A stretch of 64,000 nt of DNA from Sansalvadorimonas sp965243775 (GTDB taxonomy: Bacteria > Pseudomonadota > Gammaproteobacteria > Pseudomonadales > Endozoicomonadaceae), in contig CBDEWF010000137.1 of NCBI GenBank assembly GCA_965243775.1, positions 22,452-86,451 of the forward strand. The letters run 5' to 3'. A program made the translations under genes and the position numbers. The notes beneath the pieces were generated by a model, which saw nothing but the letters and a program-made list of their open reading frames with translations, did not search any database and was not told the DNA's origin. Positions 9,235 to 17,888 of this stretch are shown here, piece after piece (position 1 is the stretch's first letter; every line of letters begins with the position of its first letter).

Positions 9235-10098
9235 ATGACTGCAAGTATGACCGCTTTCGCACGGGTCGAGATCAGCCAAGACTGGGGGTCACTCGTGTGG
9301 GAAATTCGCACAGTTAATCATCGCTACATGGAGCCCCATTTCCGACTGCCGGAAAACATGCGGGAAATTGAACCCAGGCTGCGGGAACAGCTGCGTAAGT
9401 CACTGAGCCGGGGCAAAGTGGAGTGTAGCCTGAAAATTCAGCTGTCCGAGAGCTGTGACCAAATCTCTGTCAACCCCATAGCCCTCAAGCAGATGAATGG
9501 TGCCCTGGAAGCTGTTCGGGATGCTGTAAACCACACGGACAAAGCCAATCCCCTTGATATTCTGCGGTGGCCGGGTGTTCTTAACCAGGATTCCGCTGAT
9601 GTTGGCCAGATCCAGAAAGATGCTGTCAACGCCTTTACTGATGCCATGAAGCAGATCCAGGAAACCCGCAACCGCGAAGGTACCGAACTTAAGCAGTTTA
9701 TCCTTCAGCGCCTTGAAGGTATTGCCAGCGAATGCAAGGTGGTACGCAAGCATATGCCAGAGCTCCTGCAGTACCAGAGGGATAAGATCACCCAGCGTCT
9801 GGCTGACGCCGGTGTTGAGGTTGATCAGAACAGACTGGAGCAGGAGCTTGTATTTCTGGCCCAGAAAGCCGATGTCGATGAAGAGCTCGATCGTCTGGAA
9901 ACCCACTGCAACGAAGTAACCCGGGTTTTGAATAGCAAGGGCGCGATTGGTCGCCGCCTGGACTTCCTGATGCAGGAACTCAACCGGGAAGCCAATACTC
10001 TTGGTTCCAAGGCCGTGGAGGTTGAGGTTACTCAAAGTGCGGTTAACCTTAAGGTTCTCATTGAGCAGATGAGAGAACAGATCGGTAATATTGAATAA
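9235..10098 (+). CDS. yicC: YicC family endoribonuclease-like protein
   Basis: 287 aa, the same length as E. coli YicC, which has been described as an RNA endonuclease involved in small-RNA turnover. The N-terminal MTASMTAFARVE, IRTVNHRYMEPHFRLPE and SRGKVECSLKI are the YicC_N domain. The C-terminal DUF1732 half has EGTELKQFILQRL, DVDEELDRLETH and IGRRLDFLMQELNREANTLGSK. It is followed at 33 bp by gmk, a conserved pair. Confidence 0.95.
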   Translation: MTASMTAFARVEISQDWGSLVWEIRTVNHRYMEPHFRLPENMREIEPRLREQLRKSLSRGKVECSLKIQLSESCDQISVNPIALKQMNGALEAVRDAVNHTDKANPLDILRWPGVLNQDSADVGQIQKDAVNAFTDAMKQIQETRNREGTELKQFILQRLEGIASECKVVRKHMPELLQYQRDKITQRLADAGVEVDQNRLEQELVFLAQKADVDEELDRLETHCNEVTRVLNSKGAIGRRLDFLMQELNREANTLGSKAVEVEVTQSAVNLKVLIEQMREQIGNIE

Positions 10099-10131
10099 CC
10101 CCGGTTACTGACTTGAGACTAAATTGAGATT

Positions 10132-10746
10132 ATGAGCAAAGGCTCCCTTTATATTGTTGCAGCCCCCTCCGGGGCCGGTAAAACCAGCCTGGTGACCGAG
10201 CTGGTCAAAACCACCAAACACATCACGGTATCTGTCTCCCATACCACCCGCGCCATGCGGGAGGGTGAGAAGAATGGTGTGAACTATAACTTTATCTCCG
10301 TGGATGAGTTCCAGCACATGATCGGCCAGGGAGTCTTCCTGGAACACGCTGAAGTTTTTGGAAATTTCTACGGCACATCCCAGGCTTGGGTTGAGGAGCA
10401 GATGACACAAGGGGTCGACGTGATCCTGGAAATCGACTGGCAGGGTGCCCAGCAGGTTCGTCGCCTGATGCCTGAAGCTATCGGTATCTTCATCCTGCCC
10501 CCTTCCCAGAAAGAGCTGCATAAACGTCTGACGGGGCGAGGCCAGGACGATGAGAGTGTGATCGCCTACCGCATGGCCAAGGCGGTCAGCGAGATGTCCC
10601 ACTATTCCGAATTCGACTACATCGTCATCAATGATAACTTTGATGAGGCTTTATTTGATCTGAAGGCCGTGATTCGCAGCCACCGCCTCGGCCTGGATTT
10701 CCAGCAGGATTATCGTAAGGATCTGATCAAAGATCTGCTGCACTGA
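10132..10746 (+). CDS. gmk: Guanylate kinase
   Basis: 204 aa; converts GMP plus ATP to GDP plus ADP. It has the P-loop APSGAGKTS at about residues 10-18, SVSHTTRAMREGE (GMP-binding), EVFGNFYGTS, EIDWQGAQQVR and the lid region LTGRGQDDES. A hairpin with TGGAGGAA/TTCCTCCA arms follows at about 10764-10787. The remaining 278-bp gap before rpoZ shows no gene. Confidence 0.97.
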   Translation: MSKGSLYIVAAPSGAGKTSLVTELVKTTKHITVSVSHTTRAMREGEKNGVNYNFISVDEFQHMIGQGVFLEHAEVFGNFYGTSQAWVEEQMTQGVDVILEIDWQGAQQVRRLMPEAIGIFILPPSQKELHKRLTGRGQDDESVIAYRMAKAVSEMSHYSEFDYIVINDNFDEALFDLKAVIRSHRLGLDFQQDYRKDLIKDLLH

Positions 10747-11024
10747 TCTTGATCTTTAAAGACCTGGAGGAAGCACCGGTTTCCTCCATTCAGTCCAGAC
10801 CACGAATTGGTATGGGTTTATTCACTGTTTTTTCAAAAAGTCAGCTAATTCTCTCGTAACAGAACCAATAATGCAGGCGAAATCCTTGTCATCATTGCCA
10901 ATCATTAAGTACACTGACAGTTTGCGGATCACTGCAGGTTTGGTTGTGGGTAGTTTTTTGTATCTTCATCCGAAAAAACCGCAGGAAGCCCCGCACAGTC
11001 CTTTAAGAGAGAGTGGAGCACCCC

Positions 11025-11276
11025 GTGGCGCGAGTAACCGTTGAAGACTGCCTGGATCACGTAGACAACCGTTTTGAACTGGTTATGGCCGCCAGCAAGC
11101 GTGCCCGCCAGCTTACCATTGGTGGAAAGGACCCCAAGGTACCCTGGGAAAACGACAAGCCCACTGTTGTGGCGCTGCGTGAGATTGCCTCTGGCATGAT
11201 TGATCCCAAAGCCATCGACCGCGAAGAGCAGGAAGATGATGACGCTGGCCTGCTGCTGGCTGGCCTGGAAGGTTAA
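11025..11276 (+). CDS. rpoZ: RNA polymerase omega subunit
   Basis: 83 aa; the small subunit that assists folding and assembly of beta-prime in RNA polymerase and contributes to ppGpp binding. The frame begins with an upstream ATG at 11013, but the conserved start MARVTVEDCL corresponds to a GTG at 11025 with a GTGGAGC purine stretch before it. VDNRFELVMAASKRARQL and PTVVALREIASG are the conserved core. It is followed by spoT, the second partner in ppGpp signalling. Confidence 0.95.
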   Translation: MARVTVEDCLDHVDNRFELVMAASKRARQLTIGGKDPKVPWENDKPTVVALREIASGMIDPKAIDREEQEDDDAGLLLAGLEG

Positions 11277-11359
11277 TTCCAGAATTGGGATTTAAACGCA
11301 ATGCCCGCTGCTTGTTTCGTTATCAGGAAGCAGTAAACCCCTGAAAGGAGGAGCGGGTA

Positions 11360-13483
11360 TTGTCGTCCATTGCAGACCTGGCTCACAGACTCAATTCCTA
11401 TCTCACCCCGGCGCAAATCAATAAGGTTCGCCGAGCTTACTATTACGCAGAACAGGCCCATGACGGACAGAAACGTCGTTCCGGTGAGCCTTATGTGACC
11501 CACCCCCTGGCAGTAGCCAGCATTCTTGCAGATATGCATATGGACCATCAGAGTCTGATGGCGGCCATGCTGCATGATGTCATTGAAGATACAGGAATTC
11601 CCAAAGGTGCAATTCAAAAGCAGTTTGGGGAGACTGTTGCCGAAATTGTTGATGGTGTCAGCAAGCTGACCCATATCGAATTTGAAGATAAAACCCTGGC
11701 TCAGGCAGAGAACTTCCAGAAGATGGCTCTGGCCATGGCCCGGGATATCCGGGTTATCCTGGTCAAGCTCGCTGATCGCCTCCACAACATGCGTACTCTG
11801 GGTGTTATGCGCCCGGACAAACGACGGCGAATCGCCAACGAAACACTCGATATCTACAGCCCTATCGCCCAGCGACTGGGCATGCACCAGATGAAAATCG
11901 AGTTTGAGGATCTTGGCTTCACAGCCATGTATCCCATGCGCGCCAGCCTGCTGACAAAAGCGGTCAGAAAAGCCCGTGGAAATCGCTCGGAAATCGTCAG
12001 CTCTGTTGTTGAAAGCATCAACAATCGGCTTGAAAAAGAAGGCCTGAATGGCCGGGTGATGGGCCGGGAAAAACATCTCTTCAGCATCTACACCAAGATG
12101 AAGGAGCAGCGTAAATCTTTCTCCGAGATCATGGATGTATTTGGCATCCGAATTATTGTTGATAGCGTAGACAGCTGTTACCGCACCATTGGTCTGGTCC
12201 ATAACCTGTTCAAACCCATTCCCGGCCGTTTCAAAGACTACATAGCCATTCCCAAAGCCAATGGCTATCAGTCTCTGCATACCACTCTGTTTGGCCTGCA
12301 TGGTATTCCTGTGGAAATCCAGATTCGCACCCAGGAAATGGAAGACATGGCCAACAATGGCATTGCGGCCCACTGGCTCTACAAGAGTGGAGATGAAGCT
12401 CTGCTGGGCAGCCAGAGCCGAACCCGCTCCTGGCTACAGAATCTTCTTGAGCTGCAACAGACGGCGGGTAACTCCCTGGAGTTTATCGAGAACGTCAAGG
12501 TCGACCTGTTTCCTGATGAGGTTTATGTATTCACACCCCAGGGCGACATTATGGAACTGCCACGGGGAGCCACGCCTGTCGACTTTGCTTATGCCGTACA
12601 TACTGATGTTGGCAATACCTGCGTTGCCTGCCGGATCGATCGCAAGCTTGCGTCCCTGAGCCAGCCCCTGGACAGTGGTGAGACCGTTGAGATTATTACA
12701 GCTCCGGGAGCCCGCCCGAATGCAGCCTGGCTGAACTATGTCATCACAAGTAAAGCCCGATCCAATATTCGTCACTACCTGAAAAACCAGAGGGAAGCTG
12801 AATCTGTTGCCCTTGGCAGGCGCCTTCTGAACAAGGTTCTGGTTGGCCTGGGCAGTAGCCTCGACCAGGTTTCCCGCAACAGCATGGAAGCCGTTCTGGC
12901 CTATACCAAATGCTCCCAGCTGGATGAGCTGCTGGCTGATATAGGACTGGGAAACCGTATGGCCTATGTCATTGCCCGCCGGCTACTGGATATTCAACTG
13001 ATGGAGCCAGATCAGCTGGATACGTCCGACCCTGAGAAGCCTCTGACCATCAAGGGGACTGAGGGGATGATTATCAGCTTTGCCCGCTGCTGCCATCCGA
13101 TTCCTGGAGACCCAATCGTTGGCCATGTCAGCTCTGGCCGAGGTCTGGTTATCCATACTGAGTCCTGCCCAAATATTGCCGAAATCCGTCACAGCCCGGA
13201 AAAGATTCTTGAAGTGGACTGGGACAAGAATGTCCAGGGCGAGTTCAGGGTTGAATTGAATGTCGTGGTAGAACCCCAGAAAGGTATGATCGCTTCCATG
13301 GCTACAGCTATCACCGCCGCCAACGCCAGCATTGAGAAAATCGGTGTGGAGGAGCGCAGTGTGAAGCTGACCCATGCCCAGGTTCTCATCTGTGTGCAGG
13401 ATCGTATTCATCTAGCCAGTATTATCAAGCGCCTGCGTACCATTCGTGGCGTACACTCTATCAGCCGCCTTAGAGAAAACTAA
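11360..13483 (+). CDS. spoT: Bifunctional (p)ppGpp synthetase/hydrolase SpoT
   Basis: 707 aa, typical SpoT length. It hydrolyses and makes ppGpp, setting the stringent response. Domains in order: an HD hydrolase with LLHDVIEDT (His72, Asp73) and KLADRLHNMRTL; a synthetase-like domain with GREKHLFSIYTKMKEQ and YIAIPKANGYQSLHTT; a TGS domain with VYVFTPQGDIMELPRGATPVDFAYAVHT; a helical/zinc-finger-like region with the cysteines in ARCCHPIPGD; and a C-terminal ACT domain. The start is a TTG backed by a very strong Shine-Dalgarno (AAAGGAGGAGC) about 6 bp away. Confidence 0.96.
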   Translation: MSSIADLAHRLNSYLTPAQINKVRRAYYYAEQAHDGQKRRSGEPYVTHPLAVASILADMHMDHQSLMAAMLHDVIEDTGIPKGAIQKQFGETVAEIVDGVSKLTHIEFEDKTLAQAENFQKMALAMARDIRVILVKLADRLHNMRTLGVMRPDKRRRIANETLDIYSPIAQRLGMHQMKIEFEDLGFTAMYPMRASLLTKAVRKARGNRSEIVSSVVESINNRLEKEGLNGRVMGREKHLFSIYTKMKEQRKSFSEIMDVFGIRIIVDSVDSCYRTIGLVHNLFKPIPGRFKDYIAIPKANGYQSLHTTLFGLHGIPVEIQIRTQEMEDMANNGIAAHWLYKSGDEALLGSQSRTRSWLQNLLELQQTAGNSLEFIENVKVDLFPDEVYVFTPQGDIMELPRGATPVDFAYAVHTDVGNTCVACRIDRKLASLSQPLDSGETVEIITAPGARPNAAWLNYVITSKARSNIRHYLKNQREAESVALGRRLLNKVLVGLGSSLDQVSRNSMEAVLAYTKCSQLDELLADIGLGNRMAYVIARRLLDIQLMEPDQLDTSDPEKPLTIKGTEGMIISFARCCHPIPGDPIVGHVSSGRGLVIHTESCPNIAEIRHSPEKILEVDWDKNVQGEFRVELNVVVEPQKGMIASMATAITAANASIEKIGVEERSVKLTHAQVLICVQDRIHLASIIKRLRTIRGVHSISRLREN

Positions 13484-13490
13484 AAACAGC

Positions 13491-13556
13491 CATGGGCACC
13501 CTGTAGGTAAAGTACCTTTTTCATCATCTTGATGTGATGGAAAGGGTGCTCCCATG
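13491..13556. repeat. Palindromic intergenic repeat, copy R3 (after spoT)
   Basis: CATGGGCACCCT (13491-13502) is inverted at 13543-13556 (AGGGTGCTCCCATG, 2-nt difference), enclosing GTACCTTTTTCATCATCTTGATG. It starts 8 bp after the spoT stop and ends CCATGAAAAAACAA like copy R2. It may act as the spoT terminator or RNA-stabilising structure. Confidence 0.55.
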
Positions 13557-13581
13557 AAAAAACAATACAAACATTTCCTGC

Positions 13582-13612
13582 TATCTCTCTCAGTGCTTAA
13601 CTGAGAGAGATA
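13582..13612. other. Perfect 13-bp hairpin before the secreted phosphatase-family gene
   Basis: TATCTCTCTCAGT (13582-13594) and ACTGAGAGAGATA (13600-13612) flank a 5-nt loop, 26 bp before the GTG start at 13639. There is no T tract, so an operator or an mRNA 5' structure is as likely as a terminator. Confidence 0.5.
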
Positions 13613-13638
13613 TACACACGCAAAGGGAAACGCTCTCA

Positions 13639-14625
13639 GTGCTGCGCCTTATTATTTTTCTTGTCTGCTCTTTTCACATTGTCCTCTCCTCTGCGGAGGA
13701 GGAATTTAAAGAATATAACTGGCAAGTCTCTATCAGTTCTGCCAGCACACGCCTTTGCCCTGAAGCCAGTGAGAACCCGGAAGGGTTAACCGATCAGGTT
13801 CAAATTTCCTGTGCCCTTGAAGGCCAGAGTTTCACAAGAACCGAAGCCCCTCCAAAAGATGAATTGAAAGTCATCGCCTACAACATAGAACGGGGCCACA
13901 GACGCTACGCAATTGCAGGGTGGCTGCAGTCACAGAATCCAGATGTGGTGCTTCTCAGTGAAGTTGACCGTGGCTGCCAGAGAACTGGCTATCAACAGGT
14001 TGCCCAGTATCTGGCAAAAAACCTGGGTATGAACTTCGTCTATGGCGTCGAATTTGTCGAAGTTGATGATTATTGTGAACATGGCAATGCCATTCTGTCC
14101 CGATACCCCTTGGGTAATGTTCGAATGATCCGTTACCAGTCTGCCAGCTCAAGATACGTTTATAACAAGGATGATGAACTCAGGGTTGGTGGGCGTATGG
14201 CTCTGGCTGCTGACATGAAGATGGGAGATCAGATCATTCGCCTTTATTCGACACATCTCGCCTCCCACTTCAGTGATGGTTACTACCGCCACAACCAGAA
14301 TGAAGAACTCGCAGAAGATATCAAGAAAGCTGACGTCCCGGTCATTCTTGGAGGTGACTTCAATACACACACCTATTTTATTGAAGCCTGGCTGGGCATT
14401 AACAGTGTCTATGTTCTCAAGCCTCTGACTAATATCGGAATGAAAGATGCCCACAAAGAACTGAATTACCGGGACAGAGTCACTCACCCGGGAAAGAAGG
14501 ATACTATTATCGACTTTATTTTTACTAACAGCCTAAATGTGATTGCGTCAGGTGTCTGCCCAAGAAAGGAGTGCGCTGACTATTCTGACCATTTGCCAAT
14601 CTGGTCCCGAATAAAAGTGAAATAG
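13639..14625 (+). CDS. Secreted endonuclease/exonuclease/phosphatase (EEP) family protein
   Basis: 328 aa, GTG start with an AAGGGAAA ribosome site. MLRLIIFLVCSFHIVLSSAEE is a signal peptide, so the protein is exported. The EEP/DNase I-like fold follows from about residue 75: LKVIAYNIERG (metal-binding Asn/Glu), NPDVVLLSEVDRGC, LGGDFNTH (catalytic Asp/Asn), DTIIDFIFTN and the terminal YSDHLPI (catalytic Asp-His). All catalytic positions are present. The substrate could be nucleic acid, phosphoinositide or sphingomyelin; the sequence does not decide. It sits between spoT and ridA, which are usually adjacent, so it is an insertion into a conserved cluster. Confidence 0.8.
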   Translation: MLRLIIFLVCSFHIVLSSAEEEFKEYNWQVSISSASTRLCPEASENPEGLTDQVQISCALEGQSFTRTEAPPKDELKVIAYNIERGHRRYAIAGWLQSQNPDVVLLSEVDRGCQRTGYQQVAQYLAKNLGMNFVYGVEFVEVDDYCEHGNAILSRYPLGNVRMIRYQSASSRYVYNKDDELRVGGRMALAADMKMGDQIIRLYSTHLASHFSDGYYRHNQNEELAEDIKKADVPVILGGDFNTHTYFIEAWLGINSVYVLKPLTNIGMKDAHKELNYRDRVTHPGKKDTIIDFIFTNSLNVIASGVCPRKECADYSDHLPIWSRIKVK

Positions 14626-14722
14626 CTAAATTCTTCGCTTTTCCACACAATTTATGCTCTGGACTGATTTTTTCTGAACTGCCATTCTGCATGGCCCCTC
14701 ACCTAATAACAGGTACTTGCCA

Positions 14723-15109
14723 ATGAGCAACAAGCAGATTATTCATACAGAAAACGCTCCTGCCGCAATCGGCACTTACTCTCAGGCTGTAAAAGTCGGT
14801 ACTACTGTGTATGTTTCTGGCCAGATTCCTCTGGTTCCAGCCACCATGGAAGTTGTTGAAGGTGACTTCAAAGCCAAGGCCCGCCAGTGTTTTGAAAACC
14901 TGAAAGCTATTGCTGAAGCGGCTGGAGGCTCTCTGCAGGATGCAGTCAAGGTCAATATCTCCATGACTGACCTGTCCAACTTTCCCGTAGTTAATGAAGT
15001 TATGGCAGAGTATATCCAGGAGCCTTACCCGGCTCGTGCCGCTGTGGGTGTAAAAGAACTGCCCAAGGGTGTTCCTGTTGAAATAGAAGCTATCCTTTCA
15101 CTGAACTAA
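14723..15109 (+). CDS. ridA: 2-iminobutanoate/2-iminopropanoate deaminase RidA
   Basis: 128 aa trimeric Rid-family enzyme that hydrolyses reactive enamine/imine intermediates released by PLP enzymes such as threonine dehydratase. Signatures are NAPAAIGTYSQAV, VYVSGQIPLVP, NLKAIAEAAGGSLQDAVKVN and ARAAVGVKELPKGVPVEIEAI, with the substrate-binding Arg in the ARAAV segment. I chose the ATG at 14723 over an in-frame TTG two codons earlier. Confidence 0.95.
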   Translation: MSNKQIIHTENAPAAIGTYSQAVKVGTTVYVSGQIPLVPATMEVVEGDFKAKARQCFENLKAIAEAAGGSLQDAVKVNISMTDLSNFPVVNEVMAEYIQEPYPARAAVGVKELPKGVPVEIEAILSLN

Positions 15110-15120
15110 GCCTTTTTAAT

Positions 15121-15148
15121 ATGAAGCCGGTCTTTTGCCCGGCTTCAT
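15121..15148. terminator. Intrinsic terminator after ridA (probably bidirectional)
   Basis: ATGAAGCCGG (15121-15130) pairs with CCGGCTTCAT (15139-15148) between convergent genes. TTTTT lies just to the left, reading as an A tract for the plus strand and a poly-A flank for the minus strand. Confidence 0.7.
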
Positions 15149-15152
15149 AAGT

Positions 15153-16388
15153 TTAACTACTCCCACTGCTTTTCACTGCCCGGGCTTCCCTTCTTAACCG
15201 CCGTTTTACAGCTTTTTCCAAGTGTTCGTGAGAGTGGTTGTGCGAAGCTGCCATTCCTTTGTATTTATCTACCTGAGGCCTGATTACTACTCTTGTTCCA
15301 AGATTGGTCGCCGAAAAGTTGCGATGGAACCAGCTCATACCTTTGGGGTTACAGACTGGGTCACCCTTTACCATATAGTGATGGATATTCTGCTTGAGCC
15401 AATCAGGATCGAGACGATTATTGGCAGCCAGCTCTTTCAGTGCAGCTTTTCCCAGAGCAGCTGGGCTGAAACAGTTGGCCGGTAGCTTGTTCATGGCTGC
15501 AGAATATTGTGCCAACCCTGCACCTAGTGAATGACCTGTTAGTGATACCTTATCCGCTCCAAACAGCTCTGCAGCCAAACGACCAATTTCCACAGCCTGT
15601 TTGTAAGAGCGGGGGATACCCAGGCCCGTAAAATTCTTGATATCTGCCTGTATCTGCCCTCCCAAAATCCTTTTCCTGCTTTTCAGGTTCTTCCCTGATT
15701 TCGTTCCACCAAAGGCAATTTTGATCTGACCGCTCTCTTCATCCTTGAACAGAGCGATAACCAATCCACTTTTTTTATCAACCAGCAGCCCATCTTGAGC
15801 TTTCAGCCGCTGGGATAGCTTTGCCGTTGGTGTATTTTGAGCGGCTTCCAGTAGTGCTTTGAACTCTGGAGCATCCTCGCCAAGGGGGGCAAACTTTGGG
15901 ACTCCCCCCTGAAGAGTGGCGGCATTCAATGCGGCGGCATTATGCACCCGTTCAAGATGTTTCTGGTTTTTCCTATAGGGGAACTTGGCTATAGCTGAGT
16001 CCGAAAGAACCATCATTAACTGTTTATTGTCTGCTGGTAATCCCCTCTCCTGCTTCCAGAGGCGAGCCTCATTGATGACAGGACTAAGCGGCCGCTGCAC
16101 TAAAGCCACTTCTTTGGTACTAACCTGGGGGGAAACAGGCCAGGGCAATGATGAAGGAACCATTTTTGCCAGTGGCCGGCTCCCACCCTGTCCCTGGAGG
16201 CTTTCGAGGTGGCTTGCCATGATTCTACCCAGGGCAACGGAAGGGTGAACTTTATCGGGCGGGACTACCGTAATCCGGTGACCCATTCTCGATGCAGTTC
16301 CATTTCGGGGGCGACCAGCCTTCCTTCTGTGCACAGCTGGTCGGGGTTGATGGTACTCAGTTCTGCCTGCTCCACCACCTATTGCCAT
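15153..16388 (-). CDS. Class 3-type lipase/esterase, no signal peptide
   Basis: 411 aa alpha/beta hydrolase. The catalytic half has KIAFGGTKSGKNL (lipase_3-like oxyanion strand), ADIKNFTGLGIPRSYKQAVEIG and the nucleophile elbow VSLTGHSLGAGLAQY with the active Ser. Likely acid and base residues lie further on, near YMVKGDPVCNP and the C-terminal His cluster ASHNHSHEH. The first 110 residues are proline- and basic-rich and look disordered, with no export signal. An in-frame Met at MGHRITVV is an alternative start. A cytoplasmic or type III-type secreted phospholipase are both possible; the substrate is unknown. Confidence 0.7.
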   Translation of the reverse strand: MAIGGGAGRTEYHQPRPAVHRRKAGRPRNGTASRMGHRITVVPPDKVHPSVALGRIMASHLESLQGQGGSRPLAKMVPSSLPWPVSPQVSTKEVALVQRPLSPVINEARLWKQERGLPADNKQLMMVLSDSAIAKFPYRKNQKHLERVHNAAALNAATLQGGVPKFAPLGEDAPEFKALLEAAQNTPTAKLSQRLKAQDGLLVDKKSGLVIALFKDEESGQIKIAFGGTKSGKNLKSRKRILGGQIQADIKNFTGLGIPRSYKQAVEIGRLAAELFGADKVSLTGHSLGAGLAQYSAAMNKLPANCFSPAALGKAALKELAANNRLDPDWLKQNIHHYMVKGDPVCNPKGMSWFHRNFSATNLGTRVVIRPQVDKYKGMAASHNHSHEHLEKAVKRRLRREARAVKSSGSS

Positions 16389-16492
16389 TTTTATTGTCCG
16401 GACATATCCCTGTTTTTTTTATGATATATCCATATCCCATGTCCTGCCTGTGGAGCCAGACACTGCTGGCTCACCTGCCAGAAAAAGCAGGG

Positions 16493-17116
16493 TTAACCCG
16501 GCATTAACCGCTCAATAAGAACAGCACTTCCGGCTCCGGCAGCGCCGCTGCTGGCGGCGACTCCCCACCACAACCCACTGCGCTCCATCTCACCCAGCAG
16601 TGTACCTGCCAAAATAGCACCTGTTGCCCCCAGCGTGTGCCCGAGGGCAATACAACCACCATTCACATTAAGTTTCTCATCGGGAATTCCCAAATCCTTC
16701 CGGGTCTTAACAATTGTGGCTGCGAATGCTTCATGAATTTCAAACAGATCAATATCGCTGATACTCATACCCTGCTGATCCAACAGCCTTTTGGTAACAG
16801 CAACACAGCCACCAACCACCATATTGCTGTCGTCATTCACATTGCTCAAGGAAGCAATGCGCGTCCTGGGTTTTCTGTTGAGAAGCTTTCCTGCCTTCTC
16901 AGAACCAATGATAACCAGAGCAGCTCCATCTGACATGGCCGGTGAATTACCCGGCGTATGAACATGGGTGATCGAGTCTAACTCGTAGGCTTTTTCAAAT
17001 AGCGCATCAAGTCCGGCCTTTCCAAGCTTTTCAAAAGATGGTGATAAGGCAGACAGTACCTCATGGGTAACATCGGAGCGGATATTGGCTGGTTCAGGCT
17101 GATACGGACAAGGGTG
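16493..17116 (-). pseudogene. Thiolase (acetyl-CoA C-acyltransferase) remnant, C-terminal half
   Basis: Open frame of 208 codons starting abruptly after an in-frame TAA at 17117-17119. It corresponds to the C-terminal half of a thiolase: IRSDVTHEVLSALSPSF, SITHVHTPGNSPAMSDGAAL, FEIHEAFAATIV and NGGCIALGHTLGATGA (catalytic His). The N-terminal half with the acyl-accepting Cys is absent, and the C-terminal Cys loop reads VAASSGAAGAGSA, lacking the second catalytic Cys. The first in-frame ATG is at 16936. Both losses argue for a decayed gene rather than an enzyme. Confidence 0.8.
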
Positions 17117-17191
17117 TTAGTACTCTCTGGCTCTGGAGCTACTCTGCAATTGCTGTCATCAACCCATTCATAGCAGCGATATTCTGTTCAA

Positions 17192-17884
17192 TTAAACCTG
17201 AGCAAACCTGTGGCGGTTGAAGAAGTACCGATCCAGAACTTTGAACACTCCCATAAACATCCAGCTGATCAGCAGGTAGAGAAAACCAGCTGCGATATAG
17301 ACTTCCTCAGGAGTGTAGGTGCGGGCAATGATTGTTCGCGCCATCCCGGTAAGATCCAGCAAGGTAATCGTGCTGGCCAGGGCACTGCCTTTCAGCATCA
17401 GAATAATCTCGTTGCTGTAGGCTGGCAGCATAATCCCAAATGCCCTTGGCAGAAGAATTCGACGGTACATGGTGAACTTGGTCATCCCTATGGCGCGACA
17501 GGCTTCTACCTCTCCTTCCGGTATAGCCTGCAGGGCTCCCCGAAGAATTTCGGCAATATAAGCAGTGGTATGGAGCCCCATGGTTATCACTGCACACCAG
17601 TAAGGTTCACGCAGGAAGGGCCATAAGGCGCTGTTCTTTATCCACTCGAACTGGGATAACCCGTAGTAGATCAGGAAAATCTGGATGAGTAAGGGAGTCC
17701 CCCGGAAGAAGAAAATATAAAGTCTTGGAAACTGGCTGTAGCACCTGTTTGGAGAGATGCGTGCCAGCGCCATGGGAACAGCCAGAATAATTCCGATTAC
17801 CCCGGACAAAACCACCAGCTGAAGGGTAACCCAGGCTCCCGTTAACAGACGCGGATAATATTCAGCAATAACAGACCAATCCAT
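17192..17884 (-). CDS. hisM: Basic amino-acid ABC transporter permease, HisM/AotM type
   Basis: 230 aa inner-membrane permease with about five hydrophobic helices. The conserved start region MDWSVIAEYYPRLLTGAWVTLQL and the coupling (EAA) loop ALQAIPEGEVEACRAIGMTKFTMYRRILLP mark the HisM/ArtM family. It starts 4 bp after the partner permease in a four-gene operon (ATPase, binding protein, permease Q, permease M). Arginine, histidine, ornithine or octopine-type substrates are likely but not resolved. Confidence 0.88.
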   Translation of the reverse strand: MDWSVIAEYYPRLLTGAWVTLQLVVLSGVIGIILAVPMALARISPNRCYSQFPRLYIFFFRGTPLLIQIFLIYYGLSQFEWIKNSALWPFLREPYWCAVITMGLHTTAYIAEILRGALQAIPEGEVEACRAIGMTKFTMYRRILLPRAFGIMLPAYSNEIILMLKGSALASTITLLDLTGMARTIIARTYTPEEVYIAAGFLYLLISWMFMGVFKVLDRYFFNRHRFAQV

Positions 17885-17888
17885 ACAG

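Noticed and set aside
11273..12373. 366-codon open frame on the minus strand antisense to spoT
   Set aside because: It mirrors conserved SpoT coding sequence, has no ribosome site or homology, and would overlap rpoZ and spoT.
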